From positions 2,542,001-2,606,000 of the forward strand of contig OZ242042.1 of NCBI GenBank assembly GCA_965204905.1: a stretch of DNA of 64,000 nucleotides, read 5' to 3'. This DNA is from Bin87 sp965204905 (GTDB lineage: Bacteria > Chloroflexota > Dehalococcoidia > Lucifugimonadales > UBA3495). The notes below the pieces were generated by a model, which was given only the letters and a program-made list of their open reading frames with translations, was not told where the DNA came from and did no database searches. Positions 41,277 to 49,413 of this stretch are shown here, piece after piece (position 1 is the first letter of the stretch; the number at the start of each line of letters is the position of its first letter). A program made the translations under genes and the position numbers.

Positions 41277-42167
41277 ATGGAACTGATGCGCAGCCTGGTG
41301 TTCGTACCCGGAAACCGCGCCAACATGCTGGAACGGGCGTTGGGGTTCAACGCCGATATCGTGATGGTTGACCTGGAGGATTCGGTGCCTCCGGGTGAGA
41401 AGGGAACGGCCTGCGAGATGGCCGTGGAGTGGGTTCCGAAGCTGCGGGCAGCGGGTCGCCGGGTGATGGTGCGCGTCAACTCGCTGGACACCGGCCTCAC
41501 CGCCGACGAGCTGGCGGCGGTGGTGTCGCCCAACCTGGCCGGCATCAGCATCGGCAAGGGCGATACGCGGTGGGACCTGCAACAGGTGGACAGGTTGCTG
41601 GCGCCGCTGGAAAACAGCGTCGGCGTTCCGCAGGGGAGCATCCAGGTAGTGCCATGGATTGAGACCGCCATGGCGATTGTCCACGTGTACGAGATGGCCA
41701 CGGCGTCCCAACGGATCGCCGGCATCGCCTTCGGCGGCGAGGACTACACCAACGACATGGGCATCATCCGCAACGACTTTGGCGAGGAAAGCTACTTCGC
41801 GCGTTCCTCGGTGGCGATAGCGGCCAAGGCCGCCGGCGTGGCCGGCCTGGACGGGCCGTTCGTCGGTTTCCGCGACCCCGACGGGCTGCGCAAAGACGCA
41901 GGCGCAGCACGCCAAATGGGCTACACCGGCAAGTTCGCCATCCACCCGGCGCAGATCGACATTATCAACGAGACGTTCTCGCCCAGCCCGGACGACGTGG
42001 CGTATGCCCGGCGGGTCATGGAAGCATGGGACGAGGCGGAGGCGGCCGGCCGCGGATCCTTGTCGATTGACGGGCGCATGGTGGACGTGCCGGTGGTGAA
42101 ACGGGCGCAGAACTTGCTGGCACTCGTCGATGAGATTGAGCGGCAGACGGCCGCGACCCGGGAGTAA
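41277..42167 (+). CDS. HpcH/HpaI aldolase / citrate lyase beta-subunit (CitE-like)
   Basis: This 296-residue TIM-barrel lyase belongs to the CitE-like group that cleaves or forms beta-hydroxyacyl-CoA-type bonds (malyl-CoA, citramalyl-CoA and relatives). Motifs are RSLVFVPGNRANMLERAL, the metal-binding VDLEDSVPP, VRVNSLDTG, QVVPWIETAMAIVHVYEMA, IAFGGEDYTND and the C-terminal KFAIHPAQIDIINETF. No citrate lyase alpha or gamma subunit is nearby, so it acts alone. The gene begins 3 bp after polA and is followed within 10 bp by folB, so the three are probably cotranscribed. Confidence 0.9.
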   Translation: MELMRSLVFVPGNRANMLERALGFNADIVMVDLEDSVPPGEKGTACEMAVEWVPKLRAAGRRVMVRVNSLDTGLTADELAAVVSPNLAGISIGKGDTRWDLQQVDRLLAPLENSVGVPQGSIQVVPWIETAMAIVHVYEMATASQRIAGIAFGGEDYTNDMGIIRNDFGEESYFARSSVAIAAKAAGVAGLDGPFVGFRDPDGLRKDAGAARQMGYTGKFAIHPAQIDIINETFSPSPDDVAYARRVMEAWDEAEAAGRGSLSIDGRMVDVPVVKRAQNLLALVDEIERQTAATRE

Positions 42168-42177
42168 CAACCCGCCG

Positions 42178-42558
42178 ATGTCCGCCGACCGGATCATCCT
42201 GACCGGGATGCAATTCTATGGGTTTCACGGGGTGAACGCGGAGGAGCGCGCGCTGGGGCAGCCATTCGTGGTTGACCTGGAGGCCGAGTTGGACCTGGAG
42301 CCGGCCGGCGCCTCGGATAATCTGGCCGATACGGTAAGCTACACGCACCTGTACCGGGTGGTTCGGGACGTGATGGAAGGCGAACCGTACAACCTGCTGG
42401 AAGCGGCGGCGGCGAAAATCGTGGACAGTGTGTTGATACAGCAGCCTCCGGTGGCCGCCGTGCGCGTGCGGGTGAGCAAGCCCCGGCCGCCCATACGAGG
42501 GTCGGTAATCGACTCTGCCGGAGTTGAAATCTACCGGATAAGGCCAACTTCCTGCTAA
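42178..42558 (+). CDS. folB: Dihydroneopterin aldolase
   Basis: FolB converts dihydroneopterin to 6-hydroxymethyl-dihydropterin in folate synthesis. The 126-residue protein has ILTGMQFYGFHGVNAEERALGQPFVVDLE with the catalytic glutamate of the family, then ADTVSYTHLYRVV and the C-terminal VRVRVSKPRPPIRGSV containing the conserved lysine. Length is normal. The ATG at 42178 starts where homology begins; a GGGAG site lies rather far upstream. No other folate gene is adjacent; it follows the citE-like gene. Confidence 0.92.
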   Translation: MSADRIILTGMQFYGFHGVNAEERALGQPFVVDLEAELDLEPAGASDNLADTVSYTHLYRVVRDVMEGEPYNLLEAAAAKIVDSVLIQQPPVAAVRVRVSKPRPPIRGSVIDSAGVEIYRIRPTSC

Positions 42559-42572
42559 TAGTGATTTCCTGG

Positions 42573-42592
42573 ATTCCGGCTTTCGCCGGAAT
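42573..42592. repeat. Interspersed palindrome, attccggc-tttc-gccggaat
   Basis: Perfect 8-bp stem and 4-nt loop between folB and the SagB-type gene; it probably also marks the end of the polA-folB transcript. Confidence 0.7.
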
Positions 42593-42646
42593 GACGGGGT
42601 TTGACGACAGGCCCTAGCAATCGTAGGCGCAATGGAGAGGGATACT

Positions 42647-44278
42647 ATGGCGACAACAGGCAACGGCACACAGGACGGGATCGCCCTGCGGTTCAACGAG
42701 GCGACCAAGCTCCAGTACATCAACCTGGACAACAAGCCTCCGCTCTACAAGGTTTATCCCGGCCTCCGCGCCATCGGGCTGCCCGACATAGCCGAACAGG
42801 CAGGCCCGCAGATGCCGGCGCTGGCCGCGATTCGGGGCGATAACGCCGCTGAGCAATCGGGTCCGTTGACGCTGGAAAAGTTGACCAGCCTGCTTTACCA
42901 CTCCGCCGCCGTGATCCGCCGCCGCCAACTTAATGACGGTGAAGTCCACTATCGGGCCGCAGCGTCGGCCGGGGCCCTGTATCCCACGGAAATTTACGTG
43001 GTGTGCGGCGACCTGGAGGGCTTGCGGGCCGGCGTTTATCATTTCAACCCCCGCGATTGCACCCTGGCACGGCTCCGCAACGGAGACTTGCGCCGGTGGG
43101 TGGCAAGCGCCGTTGGTGATCATTCGGCGTATCCCGCGACCCTGGTGTTCACGACCGTCTTCTGGCGCAGCGCCTGGAAGTACCGAGAGCGCGGCTACCG
43201 CTATTGCTACTGGGACTTGGGGACGGTGTCTGCCAACCTGCTAGCCACGGCCAACGCCGAATCCGTGCCCGTCAAACTGCATTTCGGGTTTGTAGATCGT
43301 ATGCTGACCGGGTATTTCGGGATTGATGGAGTAACCGAAGCCCCGTCGTTGGTGGCGTCGGTGGGAACTCCTGACGGGATGCTGCCCGACGGGCCCGGAG
43401 ACGTGCCGGGAGCGTTGACGCAGGAGAACAACGATCTGACTTCCGGCGCCATCGAATACCCCATGAGCGCCGCAGTCCACGAAGCAGCACCCTTGCGCAC
43501 GCACGAAGACCTGGTGAGCTGGAACCAAGCGGTGGTCAGCGCGGGGCAATCGGAAAAGGACGAGCTGGACGGCACCGGCGATACGTTCCGTCCCCTGCGT
43601 TCCGGCACCGACGGCGTGTTTGACGGCGACATCGACTTGAGGGGGCTTGCCTCGGCTCCGCTGTCCGACTGCATCCGGCTGCGTGGATCGACGCGGCGCT
43701 TTTCGCGCGAGGTCATGCCCTGGGAAGCGTTCCGCAGCGTGGTTGACGCCGCCGGCGCGATCAGCGCACCGGGATTCGAGGACGGCTACGGCTCATGCCT
43801 CGGGCTGTATTTCATCGTCAGCGACGTTGAGGGGTTGGAACCCGGAGCTTACTACTACAACCGTTTCTACAACGGCCTCCGTCTGCTGAAAGCCGGCGAC
43901 TTCCGAGAGATGGCCGGCCACCTGGGATTCGAGCAGGCGCTGCCCGCCGACGCTGCCGCGGTTGCGTTCATCACGGCGGATTTGAACGCCATTGATCAGG
44001 CCCTGGGACCAAGGGGTTACCGGACGGCCCAGACCATCGCGGGCATCATCGGCGGGCGGTTGTACCTGGGGATGCACGCGCTGGGTTTGGGAGCGACGGG
44101 GCTGACCTTTTACGATGACAGCGTCACGGAGTTTTTCTCGCCGCACGCGGCCGGGCAGTCAGCGGTGTTCGTAGTCCCGATGGGAGTTCCGGGCAGCCCC
44201 AACCGGGTGCGCCCGTTCCGCTCTCAGGTCGCAGTCAGCCTGGACTCCCGTGCCCGGGGTGCGGGACAGGACGGGTAA
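42647..44278 (+). CDS. SagB-type double nitroreductase-domain protein
   Basis: This 543-residue protein contains two FMN-binding nitroreductase folds. The first holds YHSAAVIRRRQL and HYRAAASAGALYPTEIYVVCGDLEGL; the second holds RLRGSTRRFSREVMPWEAFRSVVDAAGAI and ends with GGRLYLGMHALGLGATGLTFYDDSVTEFF. This is the layout of SagB/ThcOx-family dehydrogenases, some of which oxidise azolines to azoles in RiPP synthesis. No YcaO cyclodehydratase, precursor peptide or leader peptidase is visible here, so the protein may serve another oxidation. The ATG at 42647 has GAGAGG 6 nt upstream. The two domains keep different parts of the FMN site, suggesting an intramolecular dimer. Confidence 0.83.
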   Translation: MATTGNGTQDGIALRFNEATKLQYINLDNKPPLYKVYPGLRAIGLPDIAEQAGPQMPALAAIRGDNAAEQSGPLTLEKLTSLLYHSAAVIRRRQLNDGEVHYRAAASAGALYPTEIYVVCGDLEGLRAGVYHFNPRDCTLARLRNGDLRRWVASAVGDHSAYPATLVFTTVFWRSAWKYRERGYRYCYWDLGTVSANLLATANAESVPVKLHFGFVDRMLTGYFGIDGVTEAPSLVASVGTPDGMLPDGPGDVPGALTQENNDLTSGAIEYPMSAAVHEAAPLRTHEDLVSWNQAVVSAGQSEKDELDGTGDTFRPLRSGTDGVFDGDIDLRGLASAPLSDCIRLRGSTRRFSREVMPWEAFRSVVDAAGAISAPGFEDGYGSCLGLYFIVSDVEGLEPGAYYYNRFYNGLRLLKAGDFREMAGHLGFEQALPADAAAVAFITADLNAIDQALGPRGYRTAQTIAGIIGGRLYLGMHALGLGATGLTFYDDSVTEFFSPHAAGQSAVFVVPMGVPGSPNRVRPFRSQVAVSLDSRARGAGQDG

Positions 44279-44295
44279 GGGTACGCTAACGAACG

Positions 44296-45234
44296 CTATT
44301 CCCAGTCTTCTTCCTGAGGCGGCACGATTTCCAGTATCGGGTCGCTGTCCACATCGTCGGTGTCCAATACCGGGACCCCGACATTGGAATCGCTTGCGTC
44401 GTCATCAATTTCGTCGGTAGCCAAAGCGGGGATAGCATCCTCCTGCTCCGGTTCCAAAACGAGGTCGATTACCGAGTGTTCGGCGCTCTCCGATACCTCG
44501 CCGCTGGAAAGGTCGGTAGTCTGCTCGTCAGGGCCGGCGCCACGTCTGAGCGACGGGAAGGACACGACGTTGCGCAGCGACGGGTGTTGTTGCGTCTCCC
44601 GGATAACGATGGACAACGCGTCCTCGTCGATGCTGACCACGGCGGCGTTGTATTGATTGCCGCCGGTCATCAGCTTGCGCAGCCGACGCGCCAACCGGGG
44701 TTCAACCGTTCCCAACGGCTTGCCGTTTGCGGAATGGGCAATCACTCCGTCATCGGAAACCGAAAGCGTTATCGTGTCGCCGGCAACGATGTCCGCCAGC
44801 GCGGATGGGTCTCCGGCCGGGCGCAACGTAGTGGTGCAGGACTTGCCTCCCTCCTCAATGAAGAGCGGCGGAGACCCGGCAACATGGGTGGACGCGGACG
44901 GACGCGAGGCACCGGCCATTTCCAATTTTTCCAGGCGGGCGAGATTCTTGCGTGCGATGTTGTTGTTGGGATACCTGTTGAGCAGGCCATCCAGCACTGT
45001 TCGGGCTGCCGAGTAGTCCGCCAACTCCATCATGGCCTTAGCCAGGCGGTTAGCGGCTTCGCAATCGTCCGGGTGGAGCTCGAGAATCGCGCGGTTCAGT
45101 TCGGCTGCCTTTTCCCATTGACCGTCGAGGGCGAGCTTGACCGCGTCCTTACCCAAGTTGATTCGGAATCGGTTTGCCGTCATTGTTCCTCTGCCCGCAT
45201 CTGGGCCAACTCTCACCGTGTTTTGAACCATCAT
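44296..45234 (-). CDS. TPR-repeat protein
   Basis: This 312-residue cytoplasmic protein opens with two to three tetratricopeptide-like helical pairs (KLALDGQWEKAAELNRAILELHPDDCEAANRLAKAMMELADYSAARTVLDGLLNRYPNN). The middle domain (about 150-220) is a beta-rich segment of unknown type (TITLSVSDDGVIAHSANGKPLGTVEPRLARRLRKLM), and the tail is very acidic. The ATG at 45234 has AAAGGA 6 nt upstream; an internal ATG at 45183 with AGAGG is an equally good start. The role is probably protein-protein interaction. It converges with the SagB-type gene 17 bp away. Confidence 0.75.
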   Translation of the reverse strand: MMVQNTVRVGPDAGRGTMTANRFRINLGKDAVKLALDGQWEKAAELNRAILELHPDDCEAANRLAKAMMELADYSAARTVLDGLLNRYPNNNIARKNLARLEKLEMAGASRPSASTHVAGSPPLFIEEGGKSCTTTLRPAGDPSALADIVAGDTITLSVSDDGVIAHSANGKPLGTVEPRLARRLRKLMTGGNQYNAAVVSIDEDALSIVIRETQQHPSLRNVVSFPSLRRGAGPDEQTTDLSSGEVSESAEHSVIDLVLEPEQEDAIPALATDEIDDDASDSNVGVPVLDTDDVDSDPILEIVPPQEEDWE

Positions 45235-45399
45235 GGCCGATCCTTTCAATCAGACACTGCACTTATCAGTTATCGTCCGAAATTCGTGGCGCTAGGATTG
45301 CACATACGCAGTAGCGAAGGTCAACTAAACGATAGGCGGGTTTCTGCAAATTCTTGAAATTTGGCAATCGGCATGAGAAGGATGCGACCGGGCAACTCG

Positions 45400-46122
45400 C
45401 TAACCGTATTTACGAGTGAGCCACCGCCACCGGATGAGAACCAAATCCCGGAGCGTTCGCCAGCCGTCGCGGAATGGGCGCACTTTGCTTTCCGTTCGAT
45501 AGTGCCAGTCGATGCCAACCTCGGCCGCGGTGAAGCCGCGTTTGCGGGCCAGGAACAGGATCTCTGCGTCAAACGCGAAACCGTCCAGGGTTTGCGCGGG
45601 AAACAACGCCTCGACCGCCTCACGCCTGAAGACCTTGAAACCGCATTGTGTGTCCCGGATGCCGGGGACGGCCAACAGCCGGGTGAAGGCGTTGAACACC
45701 CGACCCATCAGCCAGCGGCCATGGGGCTCGCCGATACGACGCGCCCCGTCCGCCTCGCGGGATCCGATCACTATGTCGGCGGCCGGGGCGTCGGGTGGCA
45801 GCAGCCGGCCCAGCAATTCGATGGGCATGGATAAATCGGCGTCGCAGAGGAAACGGTACTCTCCGCGGGCGACCAACATCCCCTGCCTCACGGCGCCGCC
45901 CTTGCCCAGATGCGGGAACGTATGCACACGGAAGCCGGTGTGTGTCTGAACGAATTCCCGGGCTATCGTCGCGGTGCCGTCCTCGCTACCGTCGTCGGCG
46001 ATCAGGACTTCCCAAGTGTACGGTTGCTCGCCCAGGTATGCAGCTATCGTCGCCAGCGTCTTCGGCAGCCGCCTTTCTTCATTATAGGCGGGTATCACCA
46101 CCGAAAGATAGCAGGATGACAT
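45400..46122 (-). CDS. GT2 glycosyltransferase, dolichyl-phosphate glucosyltransferase-like
   Basis: This 240-residue GT-A enzyme should transfer a sugar from a nucleotide donor to a polyprenyl phosphate at the inner membrane. Motifs are LSVVIPAYNEERRLPKTL, EVLIADDGSEDGTATIA, LGKGGAVRQGMLVARGEY and the metal-binding CDADLSMP, followed by CGFKVFRREAVEALF and the acceptor region FDAEILFLARKRGF. It has no membrane helix of its own. It is the last gene of the lysC-thrB cluster, 20 bp after lysC; no clear ribosome-binding site is present. Confidence 0.88.
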   Translation of the reverse strand: MSSCYLSVVIPAYNEERRLPKTLATIAAYLGEQPYTWEVLIADDGSEDGTATIAREFVQTHTGFRVHTFPHLGKGGAVRQGMLVARGEYRFLCDADLSMPIELLGRLLPPDAPAADIVIGSREADGARRIGEPHGRWLMGRVFNAFTRLLAVPGIRDTQCGFKVFRREAVEALFPAQTLDGFAFDAEILFLARKRGFTAAEVGIDWHYRTESKVRPFRDGWRTLRDLVLIRWRWLTRKYG

Positions 46123-46142
46123 CGGGGGAGGCCACGGATTGG

Positions 46143-47369
46143 CTAACCTTCGTCCAGCTCAAAACCCCGGTGCAACAGGCGCACGGCCTCATGCACCTGC
46201 TCCCGGTCAATGATGCACGAAATCCTGATCTCCGACGTGGTAATCATGTCGATGTTGATTCCGCCGTCGGCGAGGATTCGGAACATCCTGGAAGCATAGC
46301 CCGGCGTGTTCTGCATACCGGAACCAACGACGCTGACTGAGGCCAGTGAACTGTCGCTGATAACCTGCGCCGAACCCAACGTGGATTGCATCGCCGACAT
46401 TTCCCGCATCGCCTGCGGCAGATCGTCGGTGGTGACCGTGAAGCTGATGTCGGTGGTGGTCCGGTCGGCGCTGGTATTCTGGACGATGGTGTCCACGCTA
46501 ACGCCTGAGGCTGCGAGGGGTTCGAAAAGCGCGGCCGCCACGCCCGGCTTGTCCTCCACGCCGCAAACGGTCACTTTGGCAACGTTGGTCTGGTAGGCGA
46601 TTCCGGTTACTTTGATGCGGTCTTCCATGGACGCCTCATCCGAAGGTTGATGGATCAGTGTGCCGGGAGCGTCGGTGAAGCTGGACGCGACGTAGATGGG
46701 CACCTGGTACACCGCGCCCAACTCTATCGACCGGGGGTGCATTTTCGCGCCGGCAGCGGCGAGTTCCAGCATTTCATCGTAGCCGACCTCGGAGAGCTTG
46801 GCGGCTTTGCTCACCACTCTCGGATCGGCGGTGTAAATCCCTTCCACGTCGGTGTAGATGTCGCAACGGTCGGCGTGCAGGGCCGCCGCCAGCGCCACGG
46901 CGGTGGTGTCAGATCCGCCGCGTCCCAGCGTGGTGATGTCCTCGTCGGGAGTCAGGCCCTGGAAACCGGCGACGATTACCAGCCGGCCGTTGGATAACTC
47001 GGTTTGCAGGCGATCGGGGTTCACTTCGCTGATGCGCGCCCTTCCGTAAGCAGTGTCGGTGCGGATTCCCGCCTGTGGCCCGCTCAGGCTGATGGCGTCA
47101 TACCCGAGACTGCGCAGAGCCATGGACAGCAGCGTGATGGAAACCAGCTCTCCAGTGGACAGCAGCAGGTCCAGCTCTCGCGGGTCCGGCTCGTCGGCAA
47201 CGGTTCGCGCCAGGTCGATCAGCTCATCGGTGGTGTCGCCCATGGCGGACACCACGGTGACCACCTGGTGGCCGGATTCGTGGACGCCGGCGATGCGCTT
47301 GGCGACGTTGACGATCTTGCCCGCGTCAGCGACCGAACTTCCGCCGTATTTGTGGACGTAGAGGGCCAT
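46143..47369 (-). CDS. lysC: Aspartate kinase
   Basis: Aspartokinase makes aspartyl phosphate, the first step to lysine, threonine and methionine. The N-terminal kinase domain starts VHKYGGSSVADAGKI and has the aspartate-binding block ITTLGRGGSDTTAVALA. Two ACT domains follow (VTVCGVEDKPGVAAALF and VSVVGSGMQNTPGYASRMF), which should bind a feedback inhibitor such as threonine or lysine. At 408 residues it is of the single-polypeptide type. It starts 3 bp after the thrB stop and is cotranscribed with it, though an aspartate-semialdehyde dehydrogenase is not in the window. Confidence 0.96.
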   Translation of the reverse strand: MALYVHKYGGSSVADAGKIVNVAKRIAGVHESGHQVVTVVSAMGDTTDELIDLARTVADEPDPRELDLLLSTGELVSITLLSMALRSLGYDAISLSGPQAGIRTDTAYGRARISEVNPDRLQTELSNGRLVIVAGFQGLTPDEDITTLGRGGSDTTAVALAAALHADRCDIYTDVEGIYTADPRVVSKAAKLSEVGYDEMLELAAAGAKMHPRSIELGAVYQVPIYVASSFTDAPGTLIHQPSDEASMEDRIKVTGIAYQTNVAKVTVCGVEDKPGVAAALFEPLAASGVSVDTIVQNTSADRTTTDISFTVTTDDLPQAMREMSAMQSTLGSAQVISDSSLASVSVVGSGMQNTPGYASRMFRILADGGINIDMITTSEIRISCIIDREQVHEAVRLLHRGFELDEG

Positions 47370-47372
47370 GTT

Positions 47373-48293
47373 CTATGACTCAGCTACGGACACGACGTGC
47401 GCACCCTGGTTGGTCGGGCGGGTTACCTCAACACGACCATCCACTCCGGCCAGTCGAGCGGCGTTGAACATTTCGTAGGCCACCGTCATGGAGCGTTCTT
47501 GAGTCAGGGCCAAGATGGTACTGCCGCTGCCGGAAAGAAACACGCCCAACGCTCCAGCGTTGCGCGCGGCCTCAAAAATCACTTTCATCGGAGGGAATAT
47601 CGACTGTCGATAGGGCTGGTGCAGGCGGTCCTGGGTGGCGATGCCTAAATACTCCGGGTGGTTGGATTGCATGCCGGCCACCAGCAACGCGGCGCGGCTC
47701 ATATTGTACACCGCATCCGCTACGGAAACTTCCGAGGGCAACACGCGCCTAGCATCCACCGTTGCGATGCGTCGGTCCGGGATGAACAAAACCGCCTGCA
47801 ATGCCTCTGGAACATCGATTGGCGCGGTATATAGTTGCTGGTCGTCGGTAATCACCAACTGGAGACCGCCATGCACTGCGGCGGCAACGTTGTCAGGATG
47901 GCCCTCAATGGTCGCCGCCATTTCGAGCAGGTCGTTGGCTGTGAAGGGATTGTCCAGCAGGGCGTTGGCCGCGACCAGTCCGCCGGAAATGGCGGCTGCG
48001 CTGCTGCCCATGCCGCGGCTCAGAGGGATGGTGTTATCGCAGCGCATCTTGAGCGGCGGCATCTCCTGGTCCGTTTCGCCGTAGAGGAATTCCATCGCCC
48101 GGTAGGTCAGGTTTTCGGTGTCCGTGGCAAGTTCGCCTTCTCCCTCGCCGACGACTTCCACTGACGCGGGTTCACCGGCCGGCTGTACGCTGACGGTGAG
48201 GTGATTCCAAAGGTCGAGCGCCATGCCGAGGCAATCGTACCCGGGGCCCAGGTTGGCGGTAGTCGCCGGGGCGCGCACTTCAACAGTTGGCAC
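47373..48293 (-). CDS. thrB: Homoserine kinase
   Basis: ThrB phosphorylates homoserine on the way to threonine. This 306-residue GHMP kinase has motif 1 VRAPATTANLGPGYDCLGMAL, the ATP loop PLSRGMGSSAAAISGGLVAANAL and the C-terminal motif 3 AGALGVFLSGSGSTILAL. The start is GTG at 48293 with GGAG 6 nt upstream. It follows the phosphodiesterase-like gene by 12 bp and precedes lysC by 3 bp, forming a tight cluster. Confidence 0.95.
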   Translation of the reverse strand: MPTVEVRAPATTANLGPGYDCLGMALDLWNHLTVSVQPAGEPASVEVVGEGEGELATDTENLTYRAMEFLYGETDQEMPPLKMRCDNTIPLSRGMGSSAAAISGGLVAANALLDNPFTANDLLEMAATIEGHPDNVAAAVHGGLQLVITDDQQLYTAPIDVPEALQAVLFIPDRRIATVDARRVLPSEVSVADAVYNMSRAALLVAGMQSNHPEYLGIATQDRLHQPYRQSIFPPMKVIFEAARNAGALGVFLSGSGSTILALTQERSMTVAYEMFNAARLAGVDGRVEVTRPTNQGAHVVSVAES

Positions 48294-48305
48294 AGTAATC
48301 TCCGT

Positions 48306-49409
48306 TCACGCCAGTACCATCTGGCTGACATAGCGGCCCAGGTCGCGGTTTTCACGGAACTGGAACCCGCCAAAATCGCCGCCGTACCCAATGATCGGCA
48401 CGCTGGTTTCGTGGGCTGACCCATGGGAACGCAGGCCCGGCGGCAGCGATACTTCCGCCGGGTCGCCGAACACCACGTCGGAGTCGGCCGTCACCAGTAT
48501 GTCGCCCAGACGTTCGGGCATCAACGCGAATCGTTGGGCGGCATCTTCCCGACCGAAAGCATCTTCGACGCCATCGGTCTCTCGCAGAATGCCAATTGCG
48601 TCTTGCGCCGCCGCCGGGTCTTCCAAGTGGACGTAGATGCAACCGCCCAAGTTGGAATGATGCACCACGTAGAGGTCCTTGATGACGGGGACGGCCTGGG
48701 ACGCGATGTTGTGGCGCGCCAGGATCGCGGGCAGGTGCAGCATCCGGCGCTTGTCCGACATGCCGTGATCGGCGGTGATGAGCAACTGCACGTCGGGCAC
48801 GTCGTTGTAGAGGCGACCCAGGGCATCATCGAGGATTTTCAGGTGGCGCGCCGACTCGGGATGCTGGGGCCCGTGCATGTGCATGGCGTAGTCGGTGGTG
48901 GCAATGAACGCCAGGTCGTAATGCTCCTCCAGCAAGGCGGAGCGGGCGGCTTCGATGGTCCAACCGTTCACGTCCGCCGAGTACACGTGAGGAGGCTCTC
49001 CCGCCGCTGACACGGCCCGCTCGGTGGGTTCCTCCGACGAAAAAGCGAGGTCCGTGCCGGTTCCCAGCAGGCGGCGCAGCTTGTCCTTCGATGCCGCCAA
49101 CAGGGATCGGCCACCGTTGCGGCGGCACAGGTCAAAGATGGTATCCGACGTTATGAACTCGCCGGACTCCACGTATTGCTCAATGCCGGCCCGCCGGTCA
49201 AGCCAGTAATTGGAGACGATGCCGTGCTGTGCCGGGTAGTGGCCGGTCACCATCGACGTATTGTTCACGTTGGTGACGCTGGGCATCATGCCCCCGGCGG
49301 TAACGTGAAAACCGTCGGCGGCAAACCGCCGCAGGTTGGGCGCGGGGCATTGCTCCAGGTATTCCGGGTCAAGCCCGTCAATCATCACCAGGATCGTAGT
49401 CGTAGGCAT
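48306..49409 (-). CDS. Alkaline-phosphatase superfamily hydrolase, phosphonoacetate-hydrolase-like
   Basis: This 367-residue enzyme resembles PhnA phosphonoacetate hydrolase, which cleaves the C-P bond of phosphonoacetate, and the related nucleotide pyrophosphatases. It starts ILVMIDGLDPEYL (metal-binding D11), has MPSVTNVNNTSMVTGHYPAQHGIVSNYWLD with the probable nucleophile T46, then AASKDKLRRLLGTG, TTDYAMHMHGP and ITADHGMSDKR for the remaining metal ligands. The block VTNVNN...VTG and the KDKLRRLLG block are the reasons for the PhnA comparison; another phosphodiester or phosphonate could be the substrate. The ATG at 49409 begins the homologous region. It lies between the TreT-like gene and thrB, an unexpected place in a threonine gene cluster. 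Confidence 0.78.
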   Translation of the reverse strand: MPTTTILVMIDGLDPEYLEQCPAPNLRRFAADGFHVTAGGMMPSVTNVNNTSMVTGHYPAQHGIVSNYWLDRRAGIEQYVESGEFITSDTIFDLCRRNGGRSLLAASKDKLRRLLGTGTDLAFSSEEPTERAVSAAGEPPHVYSADVNGWTIEAARSALLEEHYDLAFIATTDYAMHMHGPQHPESARHLKILDDALGRLYNDVPDVQLLITADHGMSDKRRMLHLPAILARHNIASQAVPVIKDLYVVHHSNLGGCIYVHLEDPAAAQDAIGILRETDGVEDAFGREDAAQRFALMPERLGDILVTADSDVVFGDPAEVSLPPGLRSHGSAHETSVPIIGYGGDFGGFQFRENRDLGRYVSQMVLA

Positions 49410-49413
49410 GGTT

